Source: an uncultured Lachnospiraceae bacterium (GTDB lineage: Bacteria; Bacillota; Clostridia; Lachnospirales; Lachnospiraceae). Taken from it: 64,000 nucleotides of DNA. Location of the stretch: positions 1 through 64,000 of the forward strand of contig CABUPO010000002.1 of NCBI GenBank assembly GCA_902493385.1, written 5' to 3'. The translations under genes and the position numbers were made by a program. Every line of letters begins with the position of its first letter. Position 1 is the first letter of the stretch. The notes below the pieces were generated by a model. It did no database searches and was not told the DNA's origin. It saw nothing but the letters and a program-made list of their open reading frames with translations. Of the stretch, positions 41,748 through 50,005 are shown piece by piece.

Positions 41748-42767
41748 ATGAAAATAATTGTAACCGGAGGAGCCGGATTTATAGGAGGTAATTTTGTTCA
41801 TTATATGATTAACAAATATCCTGACTATGAAATTATTTGTTTGGACAAGCTTACCTATGCGGGTAATCTTGAAACTCTTGAGCCTGTAATGGATAAAAAG
41901 GGATTTAAGTTTGTAAAAGGCGATATTGCCGACAGAGAATTTATATATAAGCTTTTTGAGGATGAGAAGCCGGATGTTGTTGTGAATTTTGCGGCAGAAA
42001 GTCATGTTGACCGTTCTATAACTGACCCCGGAATTTTCCTTCAGACCAACATTATCGGAACAGGCGTGCTTCTTGATGCGTGCCGTATATATGGTATACA
42101 GAGATATCATCAGGTATCTACTGACGAGGTTTACGGAGATCTTCCTCTTGACAGACCTGATTTATTCTTTACGGAGACTACACCGCTTCATACATCAAGC
42201 CCTTATTCAGCGTCAAAGGCGTCTGCAGATCTGCTTGTGCTTGCGTATCACAGGACATTTAAGATTCCTGTTACAATATCAAGATGCTCTAATAACTATG
42301 GACCGTATCATTTCCCGGAGAAGCTTATCCCTCTTATGATTGCCAATTGTCTTAATGACAGGCCGCTTCCGGTATATGGAAAAGGTGAGAATGTGCGTGA
42401 CTGGCTGTATGTTGAGGATCACTGCCGTGCGATAGATATGATTATCCATGATGGAAGAGTAGGAGAAGTATATAATATAGGCGGACATAATGAGCGTACC
42501 AATCTTCAGGTTGTAGAGACTATAATAGATGCCCTTGGAAAGAGCAGGGATCTTATTCAGTATGTAACTGACAGACCGGGACATGATATGAGATATGCAA
42601 TTGACCCGACGAAGATACATGATGAGCTTGGCTGGGAGCCTACGACAAAGTTTGACGACGGAATTAAAAAGACTATAGACTGGTACCTTAATAATAAGCA
42701 GTGGTGGGAAAAGATAATAAGCGGAGAGTATCAGAATTATTACGAAAAGATGTATGCAGGAAGATAG
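41748..42767 (+). CDS. rfbB: dTDP-glucose 4,6-dehydratase
   Basis: A 339-residue extended SDR converting dTDP-glucose to dTDP-4-keto-6-deoxyglucose. Seen: VTGGAGFIGGNFV nucleotide motif, AAESHVDRSI, STDEVYGDL with the catalytic Thr-Asp-Glu, YSASKAS with Tyr and Lys, and RCSNNYGP. The 105-base gap before it is longer than between the other rfb genes and shows no clear promoter. GGAGG lies upstream. No rmlD follows; an ABC exporter does. Confidence 0.96.
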   Translation: MKIIVTGGAGFIGGNFVHYMINKYPDYEIICLDKLTYAGNLETLEPVMDKKGFKFVKGDIADREFIYKLFEDEKPDVVVNFAAESHVDRSITDPGIFLQTNIIGTGVLLDACRIYGIQRYHQVSTDEVYGDLPLDRPDLFFTETTPLHTSSPYSASKASADLLVLAYHRTFKIPVTISRCSNNYGPYHFPEKLIPLMIANCLNDRPLPVYGKGENVRDWLYVEDHCRAIDMIIHDGRVGEVYNIGGHNERTNLQVVETIIDALGKSRDLIQYVTDRPGHDMRYAIDPTKIHDELGWEPTTKFDDGIKKTIDWYLNNKQWWEKIISGEYQNYYEKMYAGR

Positions 42768-42786
42768 TGTGAAGTAGGTGGATTTT

Positions 42787-43572
42787 TTGGAGACTATTAA
42801 TAAGATTATTTCACTGAAAAAGTATAAGAATATGCTTTTTCAGCTGGTAAAACGTGATTTTAAGGTAAGGTACAGAGGAAGTGTACTCGGAGTATTATGG
42901 AGCGTTCTTAATCCGCTTTTGTATATGCTCGTTCTTAGTCTTGTATTCAGCAGGGTGTTTAAGACGATTCCTAATTACAGGCTTTACCTGCTTTCGGGAC
43001 TTGTTTTGTTTAACTTTTTCAGTGAAGCAACTAATATGTGCGTTATGTCTATTGTTTCAAATTTCGGATTGATTACTAAGGTATATTTTCCGAAATTTGT
43101 ACTGCCGTTGTCCAGAGTATTTGCATCGCTTATTAACCTTGGATTTTCGCTTATTGCATATTTTGTATTAGGCGCTTTTCTTGGTATTCAGGTATGGTGG
43201 GGCTATATAGCGCTTCTTGTTATGCTTGTATTTTTTGTGATGTTTACTGTTGGTACCGGGTTTATTCTTTCGGCATGGCAGGTGTTTATGAGAGATATAC
43301 AGCATCTGTATTCTGTCATAATAACTCTGTGGATGTATGCAACGCCTATATTATATGATTTTGCGACAACAGAGATGCCGCAGCAGTTAGCGGCAATATT
43401 GAAATTCAATCCGCTGTACAGCTACGTTGATTTCTTTAGAAGCGTTACGATGTACGGAATTTTTCCTGAGACGATGACGGTTGTATCAACAGTGCTTTGG
43501 GGAATAGGAGCGCTGGCTGTTGGAGCAGTAATATTTGTTAAGAACCAGAATAAGTTTATATTTTATACCTAA
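42787..43572 (+). CDS. Polysaccharide ABC exporter permease (Wzm/TagG-like)
   Basis: A 261-residue ABC-2 permease with about six helices and the LVKRDFKVRYRGSVLGVLWSVLNPLL entry segment. It would export an undecaprenyl-linked rhamnose-containing glycan with the ATPase encoded next. It is a paralogue of the permease at 10077. The TTG at 42787 is chosen because AGGTGG (42776-42781) lies five bases upstream; a GTG at 42778 overlaps that site and would add three residues. The start remains uncertain. Confidence 0.88.
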   Translation: METINKIISLKKYKNMLFQLVKRDFKVRYRGSVLGVLWSVLNPLLYMLVLSLVFSRVFKTIPNYRLYLLSGLVLFNFFSEATNMCVMSIVSNFGLITKVYFPKFVLPLSRVFASLINLGFSLIAYFVLGAFLGIQVWWGYIALLVMLVFFVMFTVGTGFILSAWQVFMRDIQHLYSVIITLWMYATPILYDFATTEMPQQLAAILKFNPLYSYVDFFRSVTMYGIFPETMTVVSTVLWGIGALAVGAVIFVKNQNKFIFYT

Positions 43573-43586
43573 GTTGGAGAATGATT

Positions 43587-44324
43587 ATGGAGAATATTGT
43601 TTGTGTTGATAATGTTGTCATGGAATATGATTTGAATCGTGGCAAGGTTAGAAGTTTAAAAGAAAAGATGTATAATTCACTTCATTCCGGCAAAAATGAA
43701 AAAAAGATGTTCAGGGCGCTTGACGGTGTGAGCTTTTCCGTAGAACAGGGTGAAATATTTGGTATAATCGGCAATAACGGAGCCGGTAAGTCTACCATGC
43801 TTAAGCTATTGGCGGGCATTATGCATCCGACAAGCGGCTCAATCAGCGTGCAGGGAAGCATTGCGCCTATGATTGAGCTTGGTACGGGATTTGATTTTGA
43901 ACTTTCTCCTGAAGAGAATATCCAGCTTAGCGGTTCAATACTTGGATATGACAGTAAGTTTCTTAAGGAAAAAGTACCTGACATATTTGATTTTTCGGAA
44001 TTGTGGGAGTTCAGGGATGTGCCTGTAAAGTATTTTTCTTCAGGTATGGTTGCAAGACTTGCTTTTGCAATATCTACAATTGTTATACCAGACGTCCTTA
44101 TCGTAGATGAGATACTGTCAGTAGGAGATATGGCATTCCAGCGCAAGAGTTATAAGAGAATGTTAGAGCTTATGGAAGGCGGAACGACCGTTGTGTATGT
44201 TTCACACGATATTGACTCCATAAGGAAGCTTTGCAATAAAGTTATGTGGCTTGAAAAAGGCAAAGTAAAATATATGGGTGAAGCGGATGAAATATGCGAT
44301 AAATTTATAGAAAGTATGTCATGA
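43587..44324 (+). CDS. Polysaccharide ABC exporter ATPase (Wzt/RfbE-like, short form)
   Basis: A 245-residue ABC ATPase. Walker A GNNGAGKST (residues 62-70), signature YFSSGMVARLAFA, Walker B VLIVDEILSVGD and switch VSHD are complete. It ends after the core and lacks the C-terminal carbohydrate-binding domain that lets Wzt read finished O-antigen caps, so export is probably not cap-dependent. Of two ATGs, 43587 is seven bases from GGAG; 43581 is only one base away. It pairs with the permease just upstream. Confidence 0.9.
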   Translation: MENIVCVDNVVMEYDLNRGKVRSLKEKMYNSLHSGKNEKKMFRALDGVSFSVEQGEIFGIIGNNGAGKSTMLKLLAGIMHPTSGSISVQGSIAPMIELGTGFDFELSPEENIQLSGSILGYDSKFLKEKVPDIFDFSELWEFRDVPVKYFSSGMVARLAFAISTIVIPDVLIVDEILSVGDMAFQRKSYKRMLELMEGGTTVVYVSHDIDSIRKLCNKVMWLEKGKVKYMGEADEICDKFIESMS

Positions 44325-44340
44325 TTTGGAGGAATTGATA

Positions 44341-45177
44341 ATGAGCAGAATACTTGTAACAGGAGCCGGCGGTTATATGGGAAGACATATTGTATCATGT
44401 CTTTTGGATAAAGGCGCGGACGTTATTGCGGTTGATTTTAATATTGATTTGATTGATGAGCGTGCTGAAAGAAAGTCTGTTGATATTTTTTCAGGCGATG
44501 CGGATTTGTATGACAAGCTCGGAAAGCCTGACGTATGCCTTCATTTGGCATGGAAAGACGGTTTTGTGCATAATTCTGACGCTCATATGGAGATGCTTTC
44601 GAGCCATTATGCATTTATCAGATATATGGTTGAGAGCGGAGTTAAGCAGGTTGCAGTTATGGGAACAATGCATGAGGTTGGTTACTATGAAGGTGCAATT
44701 GACGAGAATACGCCGTGTAATCCAATCAGCCTGTATGGCATTGCAAAGGATGCTTTAAGGAAAAGCCTTATTGCTTATTCAAAGAAGAACGAATTTACTC
44801 TCCAGTGGCTGAGGGCATATTATATTTACGGCGATGACAAGCGCAGCAATTCTATTTTTGCCAAGCTTACGGCGGCAGTTGAAGAAGGAAAAGAGACGTT
44901 TCCGCTCAATTCCGGCAAGAACAAATACGACTTTATTTCCGTAGACGAGCTTGCAGAACAGATAAGTTCATGCGTAATGCAGAATGAAGTTGACGGAATA
45001 ATCAATTGCTGCTCCGGAGTTCCAGTAAGCCTTGGAGAGATGGTTGAGACCTTTATTAAGGAGCATAATTATAATATTAAGCTTGAGTACGGAGTATTTC
45101 CTGACAGACCTTATGATTCACCGGCAATATGGGGAGATAATGAGAAGATAAGTAAAATTATGAAGAACAGTAAATAA
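44341..45177 (+). CDS. NAD(P)-dependent sugar epimerase/reductase (SDR)
   Basis: A 278-residue extended SDR acting on a nucleotide sugar. Seen: VTGAGGYMGRHIV (GxxGxxG), LHLAWKDG, MGTMHEVG, and YGIAK with the catalytic Tyr and Lys. It is shorter than rfbB and does not read as standard RmlD. Because RmlD is missing from this otherwise complete rfb set, this enzyme may reduce dTDP-4-keto-L-rhamnose, to rhamnose or to 6-deoxy-L-talose as Tll-type reductases do. That is inference from context. ATG 44341 follows GGAGG; an in-frame TTG at 44326 overlaps it. Confidence 0.75.
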   Translation: MSRILVTGAGGYMGRHIVSCLLDKGADVIAVDFNIDLIDERAERKSVDIFSGDADLYDKLGKPDVCLHLAWKDGFVHNSDAHMEMLSSHYAFIRYMVESGVKQVAVMGTMHEVGYYEGAIDENTPCNPISLYGIAKDALRKSLIAYSKKNEFTLQWLRAYYIYGDDKRSNSIFAKLTAAVEEGKETFPLNSGKNKYDFISVDELAEQISSCVMQNEVDGIINCCSGVPVSLGEMVETFIKEHNYNIKLEYGVFPDRPYDSPAIWGDNEKISKIMKNSK

Positions 45178-45192
45178 TTGCGGAGGGATTAC

Positions 45193-47046
45193 ATGAATCG
45201 TGCAGCGCTGTTTTTCATGTATGATAAACAGGGGATTGTTGATAGATATGTTTTGGAGCTTCTTAAGGATATTAAGGCTAACGTTGACAGGCTTATAATA
45301 ATTGTCAATGGAAGTCTTAATACGGAAGGAGAAGAAGCGTTTGCTAAAATATCAGATAAAGTAATATACCGTGAGAATAAGGGGTTTGACGTGTATGCGT
45401 ACAGATGCGGACTTTCTTATCTTCGCAGTAATGACATAAATGTATGGGACGAAGTTGTTATGTTTAATTTTACCAACTTTGGTCCCGTCTATCCATTTTC
45501 AGAGGTTTTTGATAAAATGGACAAAAGCGACGTGGATTTTTGGGGGCTTACGATGCATCACGGAATGAAAGAAGATCCATATTGCAGATGCAGATATGGG
45601 TGTATCCCGGAGCATATACAGTCAAGCTTTATCGCGGTGAGAAGGTCCCTGCTTTCAAAAGCCGAGTTTTGGAATTATTGGGATAATATGCCTGCTATTG
45701 ATGATTATATAGATGCGGTATCTAACCATGAAGCTGTGTTTACAAAGTATTTTTCAGATATGGGTTACAGATATTGTGCGTATGTAGACACCTCGGATTT
45801 AAAGGATATTCATCCATACCCGCTTATGATGATGCCGAAAGCACTTATAGCAGAGAGAAGATGTCCTGTATTTAAAAGGAAAACATTTTTTAATTATTAT
45901 GAAGAATTTTTAGACGTCAGCGCAGGATGTCAGGCAAAAGAGCTTTATGATTATCTGAAAGATAATAATTTATATGATACTAATCTGATTTGGGAAAGTA
46001 TATTAAGAACTGCTAATATGTACGATATTAAAGAAAGAATGCAGCTTAATTATATTTTGGATGAGAATGATAACGAAGAATATGTATCAGAGCTTCGGAC
46101 GGCTTTAATGATGCATATTTATTTTACAGATAAAGCCGTCTACTGCAGAAATTATGCGGCAAGTATGCCAAAGGGTACGGATATATATATATCAACTGAT
46201 ACAAAAGAAAAAAAATGCGAGATAGAGAAGGTCTTTAAAAAGCTTGACGGATATAAAGTGAACGTTGTGCTTACCGAGAACAGAGGACGCGACGTTAGCG
46301 CGCTGCTTGTGTGCTTTGCTCCGTATGTTAAAGATTACGACCTTGTATGCTTTGTTCATGATAAGAAAGCGTATCAGTCATATCCATATATGATAGGAGA
46401 GCAGTTCGGATATCATTGTTTTGAGAATACGCTTGCATCCAAAGGCTATGTAAACGGAATAATCAGGCTGTTTGATGAGGAAGAAAAGCTTGGAATGCTT
46501 ACGCCGCCGACGCCGCATCATGGACCGTACTTTAAAATAATAGGCAATGAGTGGACCGAGAATTTTGATAATACTGTTAAGAAAGCAAAGCAGTGGAAGC
46601 TTAATGTTCCGATTGAAGAGGACAAGCCGTCAGTGGCGCCGTTCGGAACATGTTTTTGGTTCAGGACGAAGGCGTTAATGGGAGCTTATGAACTGGGGCT
46701 TTGTTATGATGATTTCAGCCCGGAGCCCATCGGGGCTAATGATGGAGACATAATGCATGTTATCGAGAGACTGTATCCGTTATTTGCACAGGAAAAAGGA
46801 TATTATTCTGCATGGGTTATGACTAAAAGCTATGCTTCGGCAGAGATAACCAATCTTTACCATTATGTTAGAGATTACAATGTGGATTTGTTCGGAAGAT
46901 ATGGAGTTTTGGAAAGAGATGTAATCAGGCGCAGTATTGCAGGTAAAGGAAGGCTTGGGATTAAGAACCGCATTCATGCCATGCTTGGCGAGAAGACATA
47001 CACTAAAATATGGAAAATAAAAGAGAACATAGTTAAAAAAATATAA
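45193..47046 (+). CDS. Rhamnan synthesis protein F family (RgpF), both halves intact
   Basis: A 617-residue protein of the RgpF family, which takes part in building rhamnose-glucose polysaccharides. It is a tandem duplication. The first half has FFMYDKQGIVDRYV, ENKGFDV (61-67), DFWGLTMHHG and HIQSSFIAVRRSLL. The second has ENRGRDVSALL (from 362), VCFVHDKK, TPPTPHHGPYF and FWFRTKAL. Both ENxGxD motifs are present, so both modules may be functional glycosyltransferases. Starts at ATG 45193 behind GGAGGG; a TTG at 45178 overlaps it. The sugar linkage is not known. Confidence 0.85.
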   Translation: MNRAALFFMYDKQGIVDRYVLELLKDIKANVDRLIIIVNGSLNTEGEEAFAKISDKVIYRENKGFDVYAYRCGLSYLRSNDINVWDEVVMFNFTNFGPVYPFSEVFDKMDKSDVDFWGLTMHHGMKEDPYCRCRYGCIPEHIQSSFIAVRRSLLSKAEFWNYWDNMPAIDDYIDAVSNHEAVFTKYFSDMGYRYCAYVDTSDLKDIHPYPLMMMPKALIAERRCPVFKRKTFFNYYEEFLDVSAGCQAKELYDYLKDNNLYDTNLIWESILRTANMYDIKERMQLNYILDENDNEEYVSELRTALMMHIYFTDKAVYCRNYAASMPKGTDIYISTDTKEKKCEIEKVFKKLDGYKVNVVLTENRGRDVSALLVCFAPYVKDYDLVCFVHDKKAYQSYPYMIGEQFGYHCFENTLASKGYVNGIIRLFDEEEKLGMLTPPTPHHGPYFKIIGNEWTENFDNTVKKAKQWKLNVPIEEDKPSVAPFGTCFWFRTKALMGAYELGLCYDDFSPEPIGANDGDIMHVIERLYPLFAQEKGYYSAWVMTKSYASAEITNLYHYVRDYNVDLFGRYGVLERDVIRRSIAGKGRLGIKNRIHAMLGEKTYTKIWKIKENIVKKI

Positions 47047-47100
47047 GAATTTTCATGGCTTTATTATGCTCTTAGATAAGCGAAAGGAATGGTTAGAAAA

Positions 47101-48327
47101 ATGAAAAGAATTGCATTATGTGGATTATTTGATTTGGGCGACTGTATAGATACAATTGGAGCTTCGGTATTCTGCAGTGAAATTGCGGCAAGAAATGCGG
47201 AATATGAAATTGACGTATATGGCATGAATAATGGCGACGGTATATATTCTATATTTGAGCTTGAAAAGAATCATTTGTCCAAAGCATATGACGCTGTTGT
47301 TGTGTCGGGTAATGGAATTATAAGTCTTAATAAAAAGTCAGAGAGGCAGGATGCGTATTCGTCTTATATGTGGACTATTCCGGCTATGGTAAGCGATAAA
47401 TATAAAATAAAGCTTGTGTGGAATTCGATATCAGTCGGAGAAGACTTTGAAGACAGTATGTTAGATTTGCTTATTGACGCAGCCAATAACGCGGATTATA
47501 TATCAACTAATAATTATGAGTCTTTACAGAGGCTTTGCGGCATGGGAATACCGGCTGAAAGCGTAAAGTATATACCTGATTCGCTTGTGTTGATATCAAG
47601 ATGCTATGATAAGGAAGCATTAGCGGGCGCCGCGCAGAGAATCTGTGATGAAGAATATGTAGTTGTTAATTTCGGTAAAGGAATGAACGGCGATGCGGCA
47701 AAGTCATTGAAGGATAAAATAGTAAATATCGCCAAAGAAAAGAAGGTTGTACTGCTTCCTCTGTATAATTCAGAGGGCGAAGACCAATTCATCTATAATT
47801 ATGCGGCAAAGCTTGGAAAAAATGTTATTGCGGCTAAAGGAGATTTATCGATAGAAGAATTTTTATATATTATAAGTGAAAGCAGTATGGTAGTAACGCA
47901 GAATACGGCTTTGGCAGCCTGTGCATATTCATATGGGGTTCAGGCGTATATATATGATTTTGAAAGTAAATTCTACGATATCAATGATGATTTAAAGAAA
48001 GCCTGCGACAGTCATTTTGACGATATTGTAAAGTGCCTGAAAAGCGATGGAGAAGTGTCGTCACAGAGTATGATTAATAACATGGCTGTTAATTATCAGA
48101 ATAGCGGGTATAAAAAAATATATGCTGACATGGCAAATGAGATAACCGCTCTTAAAGAGCTGGTTGACGCTTTGAGTTATTATAAGAGCTCTTATGAGGA
48201 TTTGCTTGGAAAATATGATGCGGATATGGCGGAAAAGAACAATTACATATCAAAATTAAACAGAAAAATCTATGATATTGAGAATAGCAAAGCCTACAAA
48301 ATGGCAAGCAGGTTTATTAAGGAGTAA
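47101..48327 (+). CDS. Polysaccharide pyruvyl transferase-like protein
   Basis: A 408-residue protein with a GT-B-like layout: N-terminal RIALCGLFDLGDCIDTIGA, a central NADYISTNNYESLQRL region with a following YIPDSLV, and a second Rossmann half with EEFLYIISESSMVVTQNTALAACAYSYGV. This resembles the CsaB/polysaccharide pyruvyl transferase family, which adds ketal-pyruvate from PEP to wall glycans. A C-terminal coiled coil (about 345-408) ends in ENSKAYKMA, a tail common on glycosyltransferases. ATG 47101 is preferred; the in-frame ATG 47089 abuts AAAGGA. The family call is moderate; another transferase is possible. Confidence 0.6.
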   Translation: MKRIALCGLFDLGDCIDTIGASVFCSEIAARNAEYEIDVYGMNNGDGIYSIFELEKNHLSKAYDAVVVSGNGIISLNKKSERQDAYSSYMWTIPAMVSDKYKIKLVWNSISVGEDFEDSMLDLLIDAANNADYISTNNYESLQRLCGMGIPAESVKYIPDSLVLISRCYDKEALAGAAQRICDEEYVVVNFGKGMNGDAAKSLKDKIVNIAKEKKVVLLPLYNSEGEDQFIYNYAAKLGKNVIAAKGDLSIEEFLYIISESSMVVTQNTALAACAYSYGVQAYIYDFESKFYDINDDLKKACDSHFDDIVKCLKSDGEVSSQSMINNMAVNYQNSGYKKIYADMANEITALKELVDALSYYKSSYEDLLGKYDADMAEKNNYISKLNRKIYDIENSKAYKMASRFIKE

Positions 48328-48330
48328 AGA

Positions 48331-49998
48331 ATGGGAAATAAAGACGTTTTAATTATATATCTGGAAAATTATTTTACAGATATAAAAAAGAATGTTCAAT
48401 ATATTATAAGCTCGTTTGGAGATATGCTGTCCAAAACAGTTATTATAGGCAGCGGAATAAAACAGGAAGAGTTAAATATCGTATCCTCTGACATTGAATA
48501 TCTGCCAGGAGAAAACCGGGGCTTTATGGCGGAGGGCAGACGCTACTGCATGGATAATAAAAAAGAGATTGCAGATGCGGATCGTGTATATATGCTTTCT
48601 TCTTCGCTTGCAGGACCGGTTTATAATATAAAAGATATGCTTGACTGCATGAGCGGCTTTGAAATATGGAGAATGAACAGCGTCAATAACAGATTTGTCT
48701 GCATGACAGGTAAAAGGGCGGTTATAGACGAATCATATTCGGGCTTTGATAACGAGACGGCAAAAGCATATTCCGAAACCAATCTTATGCTCGAACCGTA
48801 TACGGCAGTATCAAGAGATAAGGTTCCGTTTGTAGATATGTATGCATATGTACAGGAGACGTCGGATGTTCTTATGTATACTGCAGGAGAAGATATAGCT
48901 AACTCAATAAATTATATACGGTATAATACCGGATATGATGTGAATATCATCTGGGACAATATAATTAAAGACGGCAATATGTGTGATTTTGTGTATAATC
49001 TCAAGCTTAATTATATTCTGCCATCGGATATTTGCGAGGATATTCCGGATGTCAGGATTGCAATGGTGCTACATATATATTATGAGGACCTTGCGCCAAA
49101 ATGTTTTGAATACGCCAAAGCGCTGCCGCAAAGCAGCGACATATATATAACTACTGATTCAGAGGAAAAATGCGCCAGATTTAAGAAGCTGTTTATGCAG
49201 GGCGGCTTTAATAAGGTCGAATCAATACTTATCGCTAACAGAGGAAGAGACGTCAGCGCGCTGCTTACCGGAGCTAAAAATATTGTCGGTAATTATGATT
49301 ACGTGCTGTTTGTACATGATAAAAAGGTTGAACACATGGACAACAGGATAAAAGGAGAATCGTTTGCATACAAATGCTTTGACAATCTTCTCGGAAGCAG
49401 GGCATATGTGAAGAACATTATTAATACGTTTGAAAAAAATGAACGGCTTGGACTGTTGTGTCCTCCGCCGCCGAATCATGCGGATTATTACCCTACCCTT
49501 GGATATTTTGACTGGGGCATGAATTACGATAATACAAAGGCGCTTAGCGAAAAGCTTGGACTGACAGTGAAAATAGACTGGAGGAAGGAGCCGGTTTCTC
49601 CTCTCGGAACTATGTTTTGGTTCAGGCCGAAAGCTATGAAGCTGTTGTTTGACGAGGACTGGGAGTATGAAGACTTTCCGCCTGAGCCGAACGGTATAGA
49701 CGGAACGCTTCTTCATGCGATTGAAAGAATATATTCGTATATTGTGCAGCAGTCAGGGTATTATCCGGCGTGGGTGCTTAATAACATATATGCAGGTCTT
49801 GAGCTTAACAACATGTATTATATGTTAAAGAAGCTTGATAAGCATGTATTTAATGTGTATGGGGCAGCCTCATTTAATGATTTGTGCCGCAATATTGATA
49901 ACGGATGCTTTAACAGTAATGTGGCCGGAAGTATAAGTACACGTAAATTTATCAGATATAAGCTGTCTGGTATATATCACAGAATTATAAGAAAGTAG
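48331..49998 (+). CDS. RgpF family protein with degenerate first half
   Basis: A 555-residue RgpF paralogue. The second half is well kept: ANRGRDVSALL (302-312), YVLFVHDKK, CPPPPNHADYYPTLGYFDWG and MFWFRPKAM. The first half is shorter, and ENRGFMA (61-67) has Met where the other two have Asp; DFWGLT reads EIWRMN, and the HIQSxFIAVR segment is missing. The first module has probably lost catalysis and serves structure or acceptor binding. It starts three bases after the pyruvyl-transferase-like gene and ends seven bases before the next RgpF gene. Confidence 0.82.
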   Translation: MGNKDVLIIYLENYFTDIKKNVQYIISSFGDMLSKTVIIGSGIKQEELNIVSSDIEYLPGENRGFMAEGRRYCMDNKKEIADADRVYMLSSSLAGPVYNIKDMLDCMSGFEIWRMNSVNNRFVCMTGKRAVIDESYSGFDNETAKAYSETNLMLEPYTAVSRDKVPFVDMYAYVQETSDVLMYTAGEDIANSINYIRYNTGYDVNIIWDNIIKDGNMCDFVYNLKLNYILPSDICEDIPDVRIAMVLHIYYEDLAPKCFEYAKALPQSSDIYITTDSEEKCARFKKLFMQGGFNKVESILIANRGRDVSALLTGAKNIVGNYDYVLFVHDKKVEHMDNRIKGESFAYKCFDNLLGSRAYVKNIINTFEKNERLGLLCPPPPNHADYYPTLGYFDWGMNYDNTKALSEKLGLTVKIDWRKEPVSPLGTMFWFRPKAMKLLFDEDWEYEDFPPEPNGIDGTLLHAIERIYSYIVQQSGYYPAWVLNNIYAGLELNNMYYMLKKLDKHVFNVYGAASFNDLCRNIDNGCFNSNVAGSISTRKFIRYKLSGIYHRIIRK

Positions 49999-50005
49999 GA
50001 ATATA

